Origin: Glycine soja
Taxonomy: Eukaryota; Streptophyta; Magnoliopsida; Fabales; Fabaceae
Direction of reading: 5' to 3'
Length of the DNA stretch: 64,000 nt
Assembly (NCBI RefSeq): GCF_004193775.1
Contig: NC_041007.1
Location: 25,218,676 to 25,282,675, forward strand
How positions within the stretch are numbered: the first letter of the stretch is position 1; each line of letters opens with the position of its first letter. The notes under the pieces are model-generated. The model was given only the letters and a program-made list of their open reading frames with translations. It searched no databases and was not told the DNA's origin. The position numbers and the translations under genes are program-made. Shown piece by piece: positions 54,061-64,000 of the stretch.

Positions 54061-54850
54061 ATACAGAATGGTCTTCGGACCAGACGACATCTGAACAATA
54101 CAGATTTGTCACCAAGTAAACAAGAAAAGAAAGGAAACCACGACCTAAAGTGGTCCTCTCCCTTTGATTGCTAACCAAAATCCTGCGTGTCAGTGACTTT
54201 TTCGCCCCGCACTAAACAAAAACAGAAAAGGAAAAGGCCAAAAACACTCAGAGCCAAATTTCCCACCAAATGAACCCATTCCCAAGAAAAGGTCCTATTG
54301 ATCCATGATCACTCATGTAGTCTTTGATTTGATAGGAAATGATTTGCAAAATCAAGTCATGACATACCTATGGTTCGGAATTAGGATGAAACACTTACCT
54401 GTGTGAGATTGATACACTTTGAGTGATTTTCTTCTATTTTTGTTGAACCCAGTGTTTCCTCTAAATGGTCATTTAGAAACGAAATGCTAACATCCAAAAT
54501 CTCATTTATGGTTATGAGAAGATTTCATCAGTATACTCTCTTTCCCCGGTAGACACATTGTTTTTCATCCAAAAAATATGTTGCTCTGATCAGTTGGAAG
54601 TTTTGTCTCTTTACTAAAGCATGTTCGCATTTTAGTGAAGAAAACACCGAGACTATTTTTAGTCTCACAAGTTATCCAGAACTACATAGGTCTGATTTCC
54701 TCATTGAGGATACATAGGAGCAAGAGCCTCGCTTTTGTCGGCCGCTCCACGATTTCTGTCATACTGACACTGGAGTCACATGACATGCGGAGATACCTGA
54801 GTGGTTATATGTTTAAACTTTCTTTCGCAATCTCTAAGACTCAAAGCATG
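54061..54850. other. 3' noncoding region of B with one TACGTA-type block
   Basis: Homologous to about 16300-17285 of A. A single copy of the direct repeat that A holds twice is present at about 54650-54745, including a decayed TACGTA inverted repeat. No credible coding sequence. Confidence 0.5.
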
Positions 54851-55640
54851 ATAGCACGCAGAGACTAACGTCGTCTTCTGCACCTTTTGTCATCCAGAGG
54901 CGGCGGGCCTGATGACATGTCGTTATCCGCACACTCGATGAGTGATAAACACACAGGGACAAATTCTGCGCCCTTTATCATTCAGGAGCAGCGAGTCGAG
55001 TGGTAAACACGCATAGACGAATTCTGCGCCCTTTGCCATTCAGATTTCACAAATTGGGTGATAAACGCCCATAGACGAATTCTACACCCTTTATCATTCA
55101 AGAGCAGCAAGCTGAGTGGATAAACGCGCATAGACGAATTCTGTGCCCTTTATCATTCAGGAGCAGCGAGTCGAGTGGTTAACGTGCAGAGACAAATTCT
55201 GCGCCCTTTGGCATTCAGATTTCGCAAGTCGAGTGGTAAACGCGTAGAGACAAATTTTGCGCCCTTTATCATTCGGGAACAACAAGTTGGGTGGTAAACG
55301 CGCATAGACAAATTCTGCACCCTTTATCATTCAGGAACAGCAAGTTGAGTGGTAAACGCGCAGAGACAGATTCTGCGCCCTTTGTCATTCAGATTTCGCA
55401 AGTCGAGTGATAAACGTGTAGAGACAGATTTTGCGCCCTTTGTCATTCGGGGACAGTAAGTCGAGAGGTGGGCGGAGACAAATTATGGTCATTCCGTGCA
55501 CCTTTTCACCATCTAGAGGCGATCGTGTCCGGTGGCACGTATAGACAAATTATGGTCATTCTGTGTCTCGCCGCCCAGGCTCGATCGTGTCCAACAAAAC
55601 GTGGAGACAAATTATGGTCATTCTGCGTCTTGTACCAACC
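54851..55640. repeat. Tandem array of about 60-bp hairpin monomers (B)
   Basis: About twelve diverged monomers. The GCAGA/TCTGC stem is seen at 54856-54880 and around 55185-55203. TTTRYCATTC and GAGTGRTAAA-type arms recur through 55440. The last monomers (55465-55640) have CAAATTATGGTCATTC, the reverse complement of GAATGACCATAATTTG in A. The copies are more diverged than in A. Confidence 0.8.
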
Positions 55641-55796
55641 AAGAGGAACAAATTCAACAGTATCAGGATGATGTGTCGGTACTGATCATTTTCAAATTTT
55701 TGCAGGTTCCGCTGGTAGGGAGGTTCATTGGCCGAATGGTGTTTCGCTCGAACGAAATTAGTGTCTTATATTTACTTCCTTTTTATCTCCAATAAA

Positions 55797-55817
55797 AGAA
55801 AAGTAAAGAGGGGCAAC
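55797..55817 (+). other. Polypurine tract of element B
   Basis: GAAAAGTAAAGAGGGGCAAC lies directly before the LTR start TGTCATATCC, at the position of the PPT of A. Confidence 0.8.
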
Positions 55818-56330
55818 TGTCATATCCTAATTTCGTCCGGGGACCATCCGTTGTTAGGTTGCGACTCTCGTTTGACCACTTTGAGGTATTTGGCACCAAT
55901 CGTTAGGAAATTTGTGAAGTTCCGAGACATGTCAGAAGCCAAAAGGAAAGCGTTGTAGCACAATCCGTGAAGTTCCGTGACATGCCGGAAATTAAAAGGA
56001 AGTGTTAGTGCGCAATCCGTAAAGTTTTGTAACGTTCCAAAAGGCAAAAAAGGGATGATTACGTAATCTGTAAGGTTCTGCAACATTACAGAAAGAAAAC
56101 AAGTATCGTTACGCAATTCGTAAGTTTCCATAACTTTACGGAAAAAGAATCACCAAAAAAGGCAGGGGGTGTATTTAGTAAAGATGGGGGTGCAAATAGC
56201 AACCATGCCCACTGGGGCCTTCCAGGATGTTCCTCCATAAGGCGGTTGCTTCTAGAGGAAGCAACCTAGCTCGCCTGGGCGAGCTGGGGGGCAAGCTCCT
56301 CCCCTATTTTCCTATAAATAGGGGGAGGAG
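55818..56330 (+). repeat. 3' LTR of element B, truncated by element D
   Basis: Closely matches 41358-41872 of the 5' LTR, through the GCTCGCC near-palindrome and TATAAATA, and stops at GGGGGAGGAG where D begins. The rest of the LTR should follow D, outside the window. AGGAG at 56326-56330 would be the target duplication of D. Confidence 0.9.
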
Positions 56331-57473
56331 TGATCGAGGCCGTACCCGAATCAAATAAACATGAAAATGCAGTAACTAGGAAGTGATCCTAGGTCGTTTC
56401 CCAACGAGTAGTGACAAGCCAAATATTCATAATATACTTGCAATAACAGTAACGATGGGGGGGGGGGGGGGTTGGTTGTTTGGTAATTAAAGAGAAAAAC
56501 AAATAAAATAGAATACGAAACTACTAATATTAAAAACGGGTTGTTTCGTCTGATTCAGAAGCCACTCTCTTATCCAGGGTTATGGAGAATTCGTCCCTAA
56601 CAGTCAACCAATTAATCCAACCCTATTTCAATTTACTAAGCGAAAATCAACTTAGGGTTTTCAATACGTGATTAGGAACCACATACACCAGTTAGCCCTT
56701 CGTCCATTAAGCATGAATGCAAGTTAGGCTCAGAGGCAATTAATCGAACACGAAGCGTGCACTGATTAATATTCACGAAATTGGGATAACTGGTGAAGGG
56801 AAAACTGCCAGGAAACCACATTACAAACGAAACCTCAAAGAGAGTTGGGCTTCGTCCTCAAAAGGAAACAACACCAGAAAATCTAGCCTTCCATGGATTC
56901 AAACAAAAAACGCAAATGAAACATGAAGCAGAAACGTAAATGAACAAGAACGTAAATGAACAGAAACGTAAATGAAAGTAGAAGAAGAAGCAAGAATGAA
57001 CTCGTAATTAGAAGCAGAAAACGGAAATTTGCATTAAGAACGAAAACTGTAACAAGGGAACAGAAAAACGTGAAAACCTAAAACCAAAGCTCTGAATAAT
57101 GAAAATAGCATAACAGAATGCCTTCACGAATCCCAAGGCAGCTATTTAAAAAAGAGTCACTCAAAGTCACTGGGTCCTATTACAATACTCTGGCCCAAAA
57201 CGAAATAAACACTGAACAACATAAAATAAAATTGCGAAATTTCCTAATTAGAAATTAACTAAGGTAAGCGCTGCTTTATCTGCCATCTTCAAGTCCACAA
57301 CCAAAATCCGGATTAAGCCCAATGTTTCATTAATTCCTGAAATTAGATTAAAAACATCAAATTAGCTAAATGAGCCCAAATAATAAAACTGCCTAATTAA
57401 TTGACAATTAAGATCAATCAATGATTAAAATGGTGCAAAAAGGGTTTAGAAAATAGAAGAAAATGATGGCACA
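56331..57473 (-). repeat. 3' LTR (1143 bp) of element D
   Basis: On the minus strand it starts TGTGCCATCATTTTC and ends GGCCTCGATCA. It is preceded by a polypurine run. It contains a run of 15 G at 56457-56471 (plus strand) and a TTTAAATAG TATA-like box near 57137-57152. The 5' partner is not in the window, so the inner end is set by the TG dinucleotide and the PPT. Confidence 0.7.
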
Positions 57474-57490
57474 TCAAAACCCCCCATACT
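57474..57490 (-). other. Polypurine tract of element D
   Basis: The minus strand reads AGTATGGGGGGTTTTGA immediately before the LTR start. A similar run, AGTATGGGGGGGAGTG, lies at about 58869-58884, so a second PPT-like site exists near the end of pol. Confidence 0.65.
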
Positions 57491-59004
57491 TAGCCTTTTG
57501 CACTCCTGGGCAAAATGAAACAAAGAACAAAATCCAAGGATATCAAAGAGAGACAAACAAAAACATTCATATATTTCTCAATGAACATCAAGGAATGAAA
57601 GGAATGGGTAACATCTAACATAAGGAGATCCAAAAAGTCAAGACATTCATGAAAATCATCCAAGCAACCCAATCATGGCAAAATAGTTAATCAGCTCAAG
57701 AATGAAAAGTGATAAAGCCTCACAAGATATACACTCTATCTCTCAAGTGTCTAGGCTACTATTTACCCTCAAAGCACCCATGAAAGCAAACACCACATAG
57801 ACTTGGCAAGATTCTAAAATTGACAATCAACCCACAAACACAAGCACATGAGGATCAAAAGGTCTTTTAAGGTTGTAATGGGGCCAAGGTCAAGGTATGG
57901 AGAAATATGGAATAAGTGGTTAAATCCCAAAGGAATAGAGGAGCAATGGGGAATAAGTGCATATTAAGAAAAAAAATAAGAAAATAAAAAGAAGTAAAGA
58001 TAAAATTTAAACATGAAGAGTAAAACCAAGAGTTTCATCATTCTTGTGCCATTTAAGATCTTATTCACTCAACTTTATTGCTTTTCTTTTTCTCTTTTCG
58101 AAATTTTTTTTTTCGATTTTTTTTTTAGAACCCTATAGCCTTTGAGAAACAACATTTCATTCAGCATGTCCAACATTTAACCAATATACAATGTACATCA
58201 AGTATGGCCCAGAATACATCATGAAGCATAGCCAACAAAACAAGTTGTCCAATGAAACAAAAACCCCCCACACTTATTCCCAAAACAATTCCAAAGCTCC
58301 AAAATTCCTTAAGGATATGGTGATATCATGGTTTTTCACTTAAGGCTTGTAGTGAGCTTCAAAACAAGGAAAGGGAAACAAGGCTCAAAAAGGGCTATCA
58401 AAGGAATTAATTCAAGGTAAGTCCATTTGGCTAGAAGCTTATAAGGACAAAATTGCCTCAATCATTTCCAAATATGCATGTGAATTAGGACGCATCAACA
58501 AGAATCAAGCCAAGGATATTGTGCAAGCAATCAATGGGGCAAAACACACCAAATGGTTATGATGATGGATGGCTCAAATTCTCACAAAGGTAAACTCATC
58601 ACTTTCAAATTGAGCTTTCAAAACTATCATGACATGTAGAGAAGAATCAAGGATTTCAAGTCACAAAATGTCAAAAACTTTTATTTTCAAAACAATTACC
58701 CATTTCTTGAACATATCCTATAATTCAAAGAAAAACATGCAAAATCGTACGTGCACACAAAATTGACCCAAAATATTAAACTAAAAATCCGACGAAACTA
58801 ACAACATTAACAAATTAACACAACTAACAAATTAACAAAACCAACAAAACTAGCAAAACCAAAGAACACTCCCCCCCATACTTAAACAACACATTGTCCT
58901 CAATGTAGCACAATTAAAAGATTAAAAACAATTAACTCATCAAAGAGAATCGGACAAGTGTAATAAAAGCAAAGAAGGAGATAGGAAAAGAAAAACTCCC
59001 TAAG
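57491..59004 (-). other. 3' noncoding region of element D
   Basis: About 1.5 kb between the integrase stop and the PPT, A/T-rich, without a credible ORF or env-like sequence. It contains a PPT-like run near 58869-58884. Confidence 0.5.
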
Positions 59005-61341
59005 TCATGGTGGAGGAAGAGTAGGGTGGAGTAAGGAAGTCTCTTCCACCACTATGTCCACTAAAGAAGGGTTCGTGAGGAATGGCTTAAGTCGATGTCC
59101 GTTGACCTTGAAGCTCTTGTTTGTGGAGTCGCTTTTGATCTCAACTGTACCATAAGGAAAAACATTAGTAACAACAAAAGGACCAATCCACTTAGATCTC
59201 AACTTACCACTCATGAGTCCAAGCCTAGAATTATACAATAACACTTTTTGCCCAACCACGAAGTCTTTTTTAACTATCATGCTATCATGGAACTTCTTGG
59301 TCTTTTCTTTGTAGAACTTGGCATTCTCGTAGGCTTCTAGGCGGATTTCATCTAACTCACTTAGTTGCAACTTTCTTTCCTCACCAGCTTGATCCATAGA
59401 GAAGTTGCAAGTCTTCACTGCCCAGTAAGCTTTGTGCTCAATTTCTACTGGAAGATGACATGCCTTTCCAAAGACAACCCGATAAGGAGACATTCCTATG
59501 GGTGCTTTGTAGGCAGTCCGATGTGCCCAGAGAGCATCATCAAGCCTGGTACTCCAATCTTTCCTGCTTGGCTGCACAATCTTCTCTAAAATTTGCTTGA
59601 TTTCTCGGTTAGAAATTTCTGCCTGACCATTGGTCTGGGGGTGGTATGGTGTGGATACCCTGTGTACCACCCCGTACTTTTTAAGCAGGGAATGCATTGT
59701 CCTGTTGCAAAAATGGGTTCCTTGATCACTAACAATTGCTTTAGGTACTCCAAACCTGCAAAACAGATTAGACCTGACAAAGTCTACGACAACTTTAGCA
59801 TCATTAGTTCTAGTGGGCTTGGCTTCCACCCATTTTGAAACATAGTCAACTGCAAGGAGAATGTAAACATGACCAAAAGAGACAGGAAAAGGACCCATGA
59901 AATCTATACCCCAGACATCAAACACCTCACAGAATAGCATAGGTTGCTGAGGCATTTGTTGTCGCCATGTAAGTGTATTTCCTGCTCTCTGACACTGCTC
60001 ACAAGTGCTGCAGATCTTCCACGCATCTTTAAAGATGGTGGGCCAATAAAAACCACAATCAAGCACTTTGCGAGCTGTCCTTTGAACACCCAGATGACCT
60101 CCCGGTGCGGAAGAATGACAGAACTGCAGGACTGAGTCAGTCTCATGATCTGGAATGCACCGTCTAATGACCTGATCACTGCACAATTTCCACAAGTATG
60201 GGTCATCCCAGATAAAATGCTTAGCATCACTTTTAATTTTATCTTTTTGGGCCTTAGATGCTAAGGGAGGAAAAACAGAGGCAACTAAATAATTGACAAT
60301 GTTAGCAAACCAGGGAGTAGAAAGAGAGTCAGAAATACTATACAATATATACAAATGATCATCCGGGAAATCATCCCGAATAGGTGAATCTGCATCAGAT
60401 ACACGTTCGATCCGACTCAAATGATCAGCAACTAGATTTTGTGCTCCGCTCCTATCTCGGATCTCCAAGTCAAACTCTTGGAGCCAGAGCATCCATCGGA
60501 TCAACCTAGGCTTAGAATCAGCTTTCTTCAACAAGTACTTTAAAGTTGCATGGTCAGTATAAACAATAATGCGGGTACCAAGCAAATAAGATCGAAATTT
60601 TTGAAGAGCAAAAACTATGGCTAGAAGCTCCTTCTCAGTAGTAGTATAATTTGCTTGGGCAGCATCTAAAGTCCTAGAAGCATAGTATATCACCCTGGGC
60701 AATTTATCAATTTTCTGAGCAAGGACAGCCCCCAATGCATAATTTGATGCATCACACATAAGCTCAAAAGGGGTTGTCCAGTCGGGTGCCTGGATGATGG
60801 GGGTGGTAGTCAGCACTCTTTTGAGGCAATCAAAAGCCTCTTTGCATCTGTCATTAAAGTCAAACTCCACCTCCTTTTGCAACAAGTTGGACAATGGAAG
60901 AGCTACTTTGCTAAAATCCCTTATAAAGCGCCTGTAGAATCCTGCATGACCAAGAAAAGATCGCACCTCTCGCACACAAGAGGGGTAAGGCAATTGTGAA
61001 ATAACAGAAATTTTTGCAGGATCTACTTCAATACCCTTATTGGAAATAATGTGGCCTAAAACTATACCTTGCTCAACCATAAAATGACATTTTTCAAAAT
61101 TTAGAACAAGGTTAGTTTCAATGCATCTATTCAAAACTTTTTTCAAACTATTCAAACAACCATCAAAAGAGGATCCATATACAGTGAAATCATCCATAAA
61201 CACCTCTATGCAATTTTCTAAAAAATCACTAAAAATACTAATCATGCACCGCTGGAAGGTACCAGGGGCATTGCACAGGCCGAAAGGCATCCTCCTATAG
61301 GCAAAAGTGCCGAAGGGGCAGGTGAATGTGGTCTTTTCCTA
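59005..61341 (-). pseudogene. RT (C-terminal part), RNase H and integrase of element D
   Basis: A 761-codon open frame (61290-59005 from its first Met) carries [13 protein letters not shown], the RT catalytic FMDDF at residues 31-35, and RNase H with [12 protein letters not shown] at about 179-190 and TEKELLA at about 218. Integrase has the zinc finger with H392, H399, C430 and C433, and catalytic D463, D522 and E558 (DD35E), followed by a GPF/Y-like module ([15 protein letters not shown]). All these sites are intact. The frame is joined in phase to the upstream RT segment but for the TAG at 61339-61341. There is no chromodomain at the C-terminus. Confidence 0.92.
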
Positions 61342-61740
61342 ATCCTCAGGAACAATAGTAATTTGCATATAACCAGAAAAACCATCAAGGAAACAGTAGT
61401 GGGATTTACCTTCCAGGCGTTCAAGCATCTGGTCAATGAATGGCAGGGGAAAATGGTCCTTTTTAGTAACCTGGTTCAGCCTCCTATAGTCAATGCAGAC
61501 TCTCCAACTGTTCTGCACCCGAGTAGGAATTAGCTCCTCCTTCTCATTTTTTATCACTGTGAGGCCGATCTTCTTCGGGACTACCTGGACGGGACTCATC
61601 CATTGGCTGTCGGAGATAGGATAAATGATTCCAGCTTGCAAAAGCTTGGTTATCTCCTTCTTCACTACATCAAGAATCACCGAGTTGAGTCTTCTCTGTG
61701 GCTGTCTTACTGGTTTAGCTCCATCCTCTAAATTTATTCA
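61342..61740 (-). pseudogene. RT N-terminal segment of element D between two nonsense codons
   Basis: This in-phase segment encodes VKKEITKLLQAGIIYPISDS, WRVCIDYRRLNQVTKKDHFP and FLDGFSGYMQITIVPED, the fingers and palm start of RT. It is closed by TAG at 61339-61341 and preceded by TGA at 61738-61740. Related elements have a sense codon at both places, so each is most simply a point mutation. Confidence 0.9.
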
Positions 61741-63612
61741 ATGCATACATGTGGATGGGCTAATACCAGGAATGTACGCAAGGGTCCAGCCTATAGCCTT
61801 CTTATGCTTCTTGAGAACTGACAACAACTTCTCCTCTTGCTCATCAGCAAGGGAGGCAGATATAATCACTGGAAAACTCTTGCTATCATCCAAGTAAGCG
61901 TATTTTAAATTTGATGGCAGAGGCTTCAATTCTGGTGTGGTCGGCTGGACAGTGGTAGAAGGAGATGGTTTCTTAGCCTTTACCCCATAAAGAAAATCAG
62001 AGGTATGTGTACATCCTGAAACATGGTTAGTCCTATCTGACTCTATAAAATCAATCTCAAGAGGTAAAACACCACCACCAGACATGCAATCAATATCACT
62101 CTCAAATTCACTCTCAGATTCACTCTCGGCATCAAATTCAGACATATGATCAAGTACAATTTCAGACTCAATGCATGAAGAGTGAGAGGCATGCAGATTA
62201 GAATAAAGATCAGTCATGTATTCATCAACAACATGGTCAATTATTTCAGCACGAAATACAGAAAGATCTTCAGATGGGTATTTCATAGCATCCAGAATAT
62301 TAAAATGAACAGTTATATCACCAAACTCCATGGATAGTGTGCCTGCATAAACATCTATCTTAGTTCTAGCAGTTTTCATAAAGGGTCTGCCTAGAATGAT
62401 GGGAACTGATCCTTGAGAGAATCCATCTTCCATATTCAAAATATAAAAATCAACAGGGAAAATCAGTTCACCAACTCTAACTAAGACATCTTCTATGAAA
62501 CCAACAGGGTAGGCAACACTTCTATTAGCTAAATGAATTACCACATCAGTTGACTGCAAGGGACCTAGAGATAGAGAATTAAAAATAGACAGATGCATAA
62601 CACTAACAGAAGCTCCTAAATCTAGCATGGCATTGTCAAACTTACTATTCCCTATAATACAAGGTATGCTGAATGTACCTGGATCTTTGCATTTTTCAGG
62701 AATTTGAGGAACAAATTTACCAATCAATGCGGAGACATTTCTGCCCATGCTAATCCGTTCACTTCCTTTAAGCTTCCGCTTATTTGTGCACATCTCCTTC
62801 AAGAATTTGGCATATCTTGGAATTTGCTTTATTGCATCCAATAGAGGTATGTTTACCTCTACTTTTCTAAACGTTTCCAAGATCTCTTTCTCTGCCTCTT
62901 CCATTTTTTTGTTGGAAACTGCTCTTGGAGGGAATGGAAGAGGGGGAATGTGCTGCTTCTGCAAATCAGAATTACCTGTGGAAGAAGATTCACCTGCACA
63001 GAAATTGTTAGGTAAATTTTTGTCATCACCTTTTTCTGGAGTAGAGTGAAGTTTGGCAGGTTCATTTGCAGATGAGGAAGGTGCTACAGGTTGAGGTCCT
63101 TGACACTGCTTTCCCGACCTCAATGAAATGGCACTGACATTTTTGGGATTTTGGACAGCTTGAGAAGGCAGCTTGTCAGAATTCTGGGACTGTTGTTGAT
63201 TCAATTGGGTAGCCAATTGTCCCATCTGATTGGTTAAGCTCTGAATGGAGGCTCTGGTCTCTTGCTGAAACTGCATGTTTTGCATAGTCATTTGCCTCAC
63301 AAGTTCTTCGAGGGAAGGTTGTGGAGGGGCCTCAACTGTTGGTTGTTTCTGGGGTTGTTGCTGTTGTTGGATTGGTGGAGGAATGTATGGTCTGCTTGGG
63401 CCAGCAGCATTTTGGAAGGAAGGAGCAAGCTGCTGTTGTTGTTGTTGAGGGCTGGACCATCTGAGGTTAGGGTGATTCCTCCATCCAGGGTTGTATCTGT
63501 TGCTGGAGAGGTCATAATTGTTCTGCTGTGGTTGATTTTGCTGCTGAGGTTGAGGAGGTCTATTGTAAATATTTGCAGCATAAGCTTCAGGCTGCTCGAT
63601 TGCTCCAGGTTG
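61741..63612 (-). pseudogene. Gag C-terminus and protease of element D
   Basis: The frame is open from the TAG at 63613-63615 to the TGA at 61738-61740. It contains a Gln/Asn/Pro-rich linker, MQFQQETRASIQSLTNQMGQ, KQIPRYAKFLKEMCTNKR, the protease active site LDLGASVSVM and the protease end IILGRPFMKTA. An acidic linker (SESESEFESDIDCMS) leads toward RT. It matches the corresponding parts of C1 (MPLYSKFLKDML, DLGASINLM) in order but is a different family. Confidence 0.9.
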
Positions 63613-64000
63613 CTACATGGAAGGGCAAAGGTCTGTATGGTGGTCAGCAGAGGAGCACAAACCACAAACCCTTGCAACAGGTACAGATTTCTGATTCAAG
63701 GTCAGCTGGGTTACGAAGTTAACCAATGCATCCAGTTTGCCTTCAAGCTTCTTAGTCTCAGATGATGCAGCTGAGTTTGTAGCTACCTCATGCACTCCTC
63801 TAATGACTATGGCATCATTTCTGGCGCTAAACTGCTGAGAGTTGGAGGCCATCTTCTCAATTAAATTTCTGGCTTCAGCAGGAGTCATGTCTCCAAGGGC
63901 TCCACCACTGGCAGCATCTATCATACTTCTTTCTATATTACTGAGTCCTTCATAAAAATATTGGAGAAGAAGTTGTTCTGAAATCTGATGGTGGGGGCAA
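63613..64000 (-). pseudogene. Gag of element D, partial at window end
   Basis: On the minus strand the frame enters at the window edge with QISEQLLLQYFYEGLSN, then MIDAASGGALGDMTPAEARN, a helical segment and the knuckle CGLCSSADHHTDLC, and meets TAG at 63613-63615. The capsid N-terminus is outside the window. Confidence 0.9.

Larger units (their letters stand above)
41358..56330 (+). mobile_element. Element B: second pol-less Tat/Ogre-like retrotransposon
   Basis: Its 5' LTR, tRNA-Arg-type PBS, ORF1, gag, 3' arrays, PPT and truncated 3' LTR are colinear with element A in the opposite orientation. The left flank is CATGT at 41353-41357; the right flank is outside the window because element D interrupts the 3' LTR. 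No RT, RNase H or integrase is found. A SIRE1 solo LTR (46493-47601) and a partial copia LTR (49651-50210) are nested in it. Confidence 0.8.
56331..64000 (-). mobile_element. Element D: Athila-like Ty3/gypsy element, 5' end outside window
   Basis: The 3' LTR at 56331-57473 is followed, on the minus strand and upstream of it, by a noncoding 3' region, integrase, RNase H, RT, protease and gag up to the window end. It is inserted in the 3' LTR of element B. The FMDDF RT motif and DLGAS protease motif are typical of Athila/Tat elements. One reading frame extends over the whole gag-pol with only three nonsense codons. Confidence 0.85.

Noticed and set aside
13896..56330. A and B as one segmental inverted duplication
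   Set aside because: A has its own perfect GTGTC target duplication and B sits in a different sequence (gag fragment). Their nested SIRE1-type insertions differ. Two transpositions of one family fit better, though an orthologous-locus comparison would settle it.
1..64000. tRNA, rRNA or host single-copy genes
   Set aside because: No cloverleaf, rRNA core or intron-containing host-like ORF was recognised; all domains found belong to retrotransposons.

Overview
This window is a stack of nested LTR retrotransposons from a legume genome, most likely soybean (Glycine) pericentromeric heterochromatin. I recognise the nested Ty1/copia element as SIRE1, a soybean Sirevirus. The scattered GCTAAGC heptamers, the GGTAATCGATTACC palindromes in copia LTRs and the Athila-like and Tat/Ogre-like gypsy families also fit soybean; the species call rests on recall, not on a search. 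I found no host protein-coding gene, tRNA or rRNA.

Layout, left to right. (1) 1-4023, minus strand: the 5' part of a decayed Ty3/gypsy element (RT, protease, CCHC gag, gag, tRNA-Met PBS, 383-bp LTR) whose gag is split by a 966-bp solo LTR with TTTTT target duplications. (2) 4040-13579, plus strand: an Athila-like element with a tRNA-Asp-type PBS, decayed gag, an internal gag/protease duplication, no RT or integrase, a GCTAAGC-rich spacer, an env-like remnant and a partial 3' LTR that holds a 1583-bp copia solo LTR. (3) 13580-13895 and 39521-39955: an env-like fragment and a partial LTR on the minus strand, split by element A. (4) 13896-39520, minus strand: element A, a Tat/Ogre-like retrotransposon with GTGTC target duplications, carrying ORF1 and gag but no pol. 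Inside A lie an intact SIRE1 (20621-30443, GGAAA duplications) and a copia solo LTR (31188-32133, TCCTA duplications). (5) 39960-41357, plus strand: an Athila-like gag fragment interrupted by element B. (6) 41358-56330, plus strand: element B, a second copy of the same pol-less Tat/Ogre-like family, with a SIRE1 solo LTR (46493-47601, AACAA duplications) and a 3' LTR cut by element D. (7) 56331-64000, minus strand: element D, an Athila-like gypsy element with nearly complete gag-pol broken by three nonsense codons; its 5' end is outside the window.

Relative ages follow from the nesting. SIRE1 is youngest: its two 1155-bp LTRs differ at only two positions that I can find. A predates SIRE1, B predates D, and the Athila-like fragments predate A and B.

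The most unusual material is in A and B. Both lack reverse transcriptase and integrase, yet A is flanked by a perfect target duplication, so the family presumably moved with enzymes supplied in trans. Both carry the same copia solo LTR at the same place, between gag and the 3' region, where pol would be expected. Their long 3' regions hold tandem arrays (24, about 63, about 70 and about 60 bp units) whose monomers can fold as hairpins. In the 24-bp and 63-bp arrays the two arms of the stem change together between monomers, which looks like covariation.
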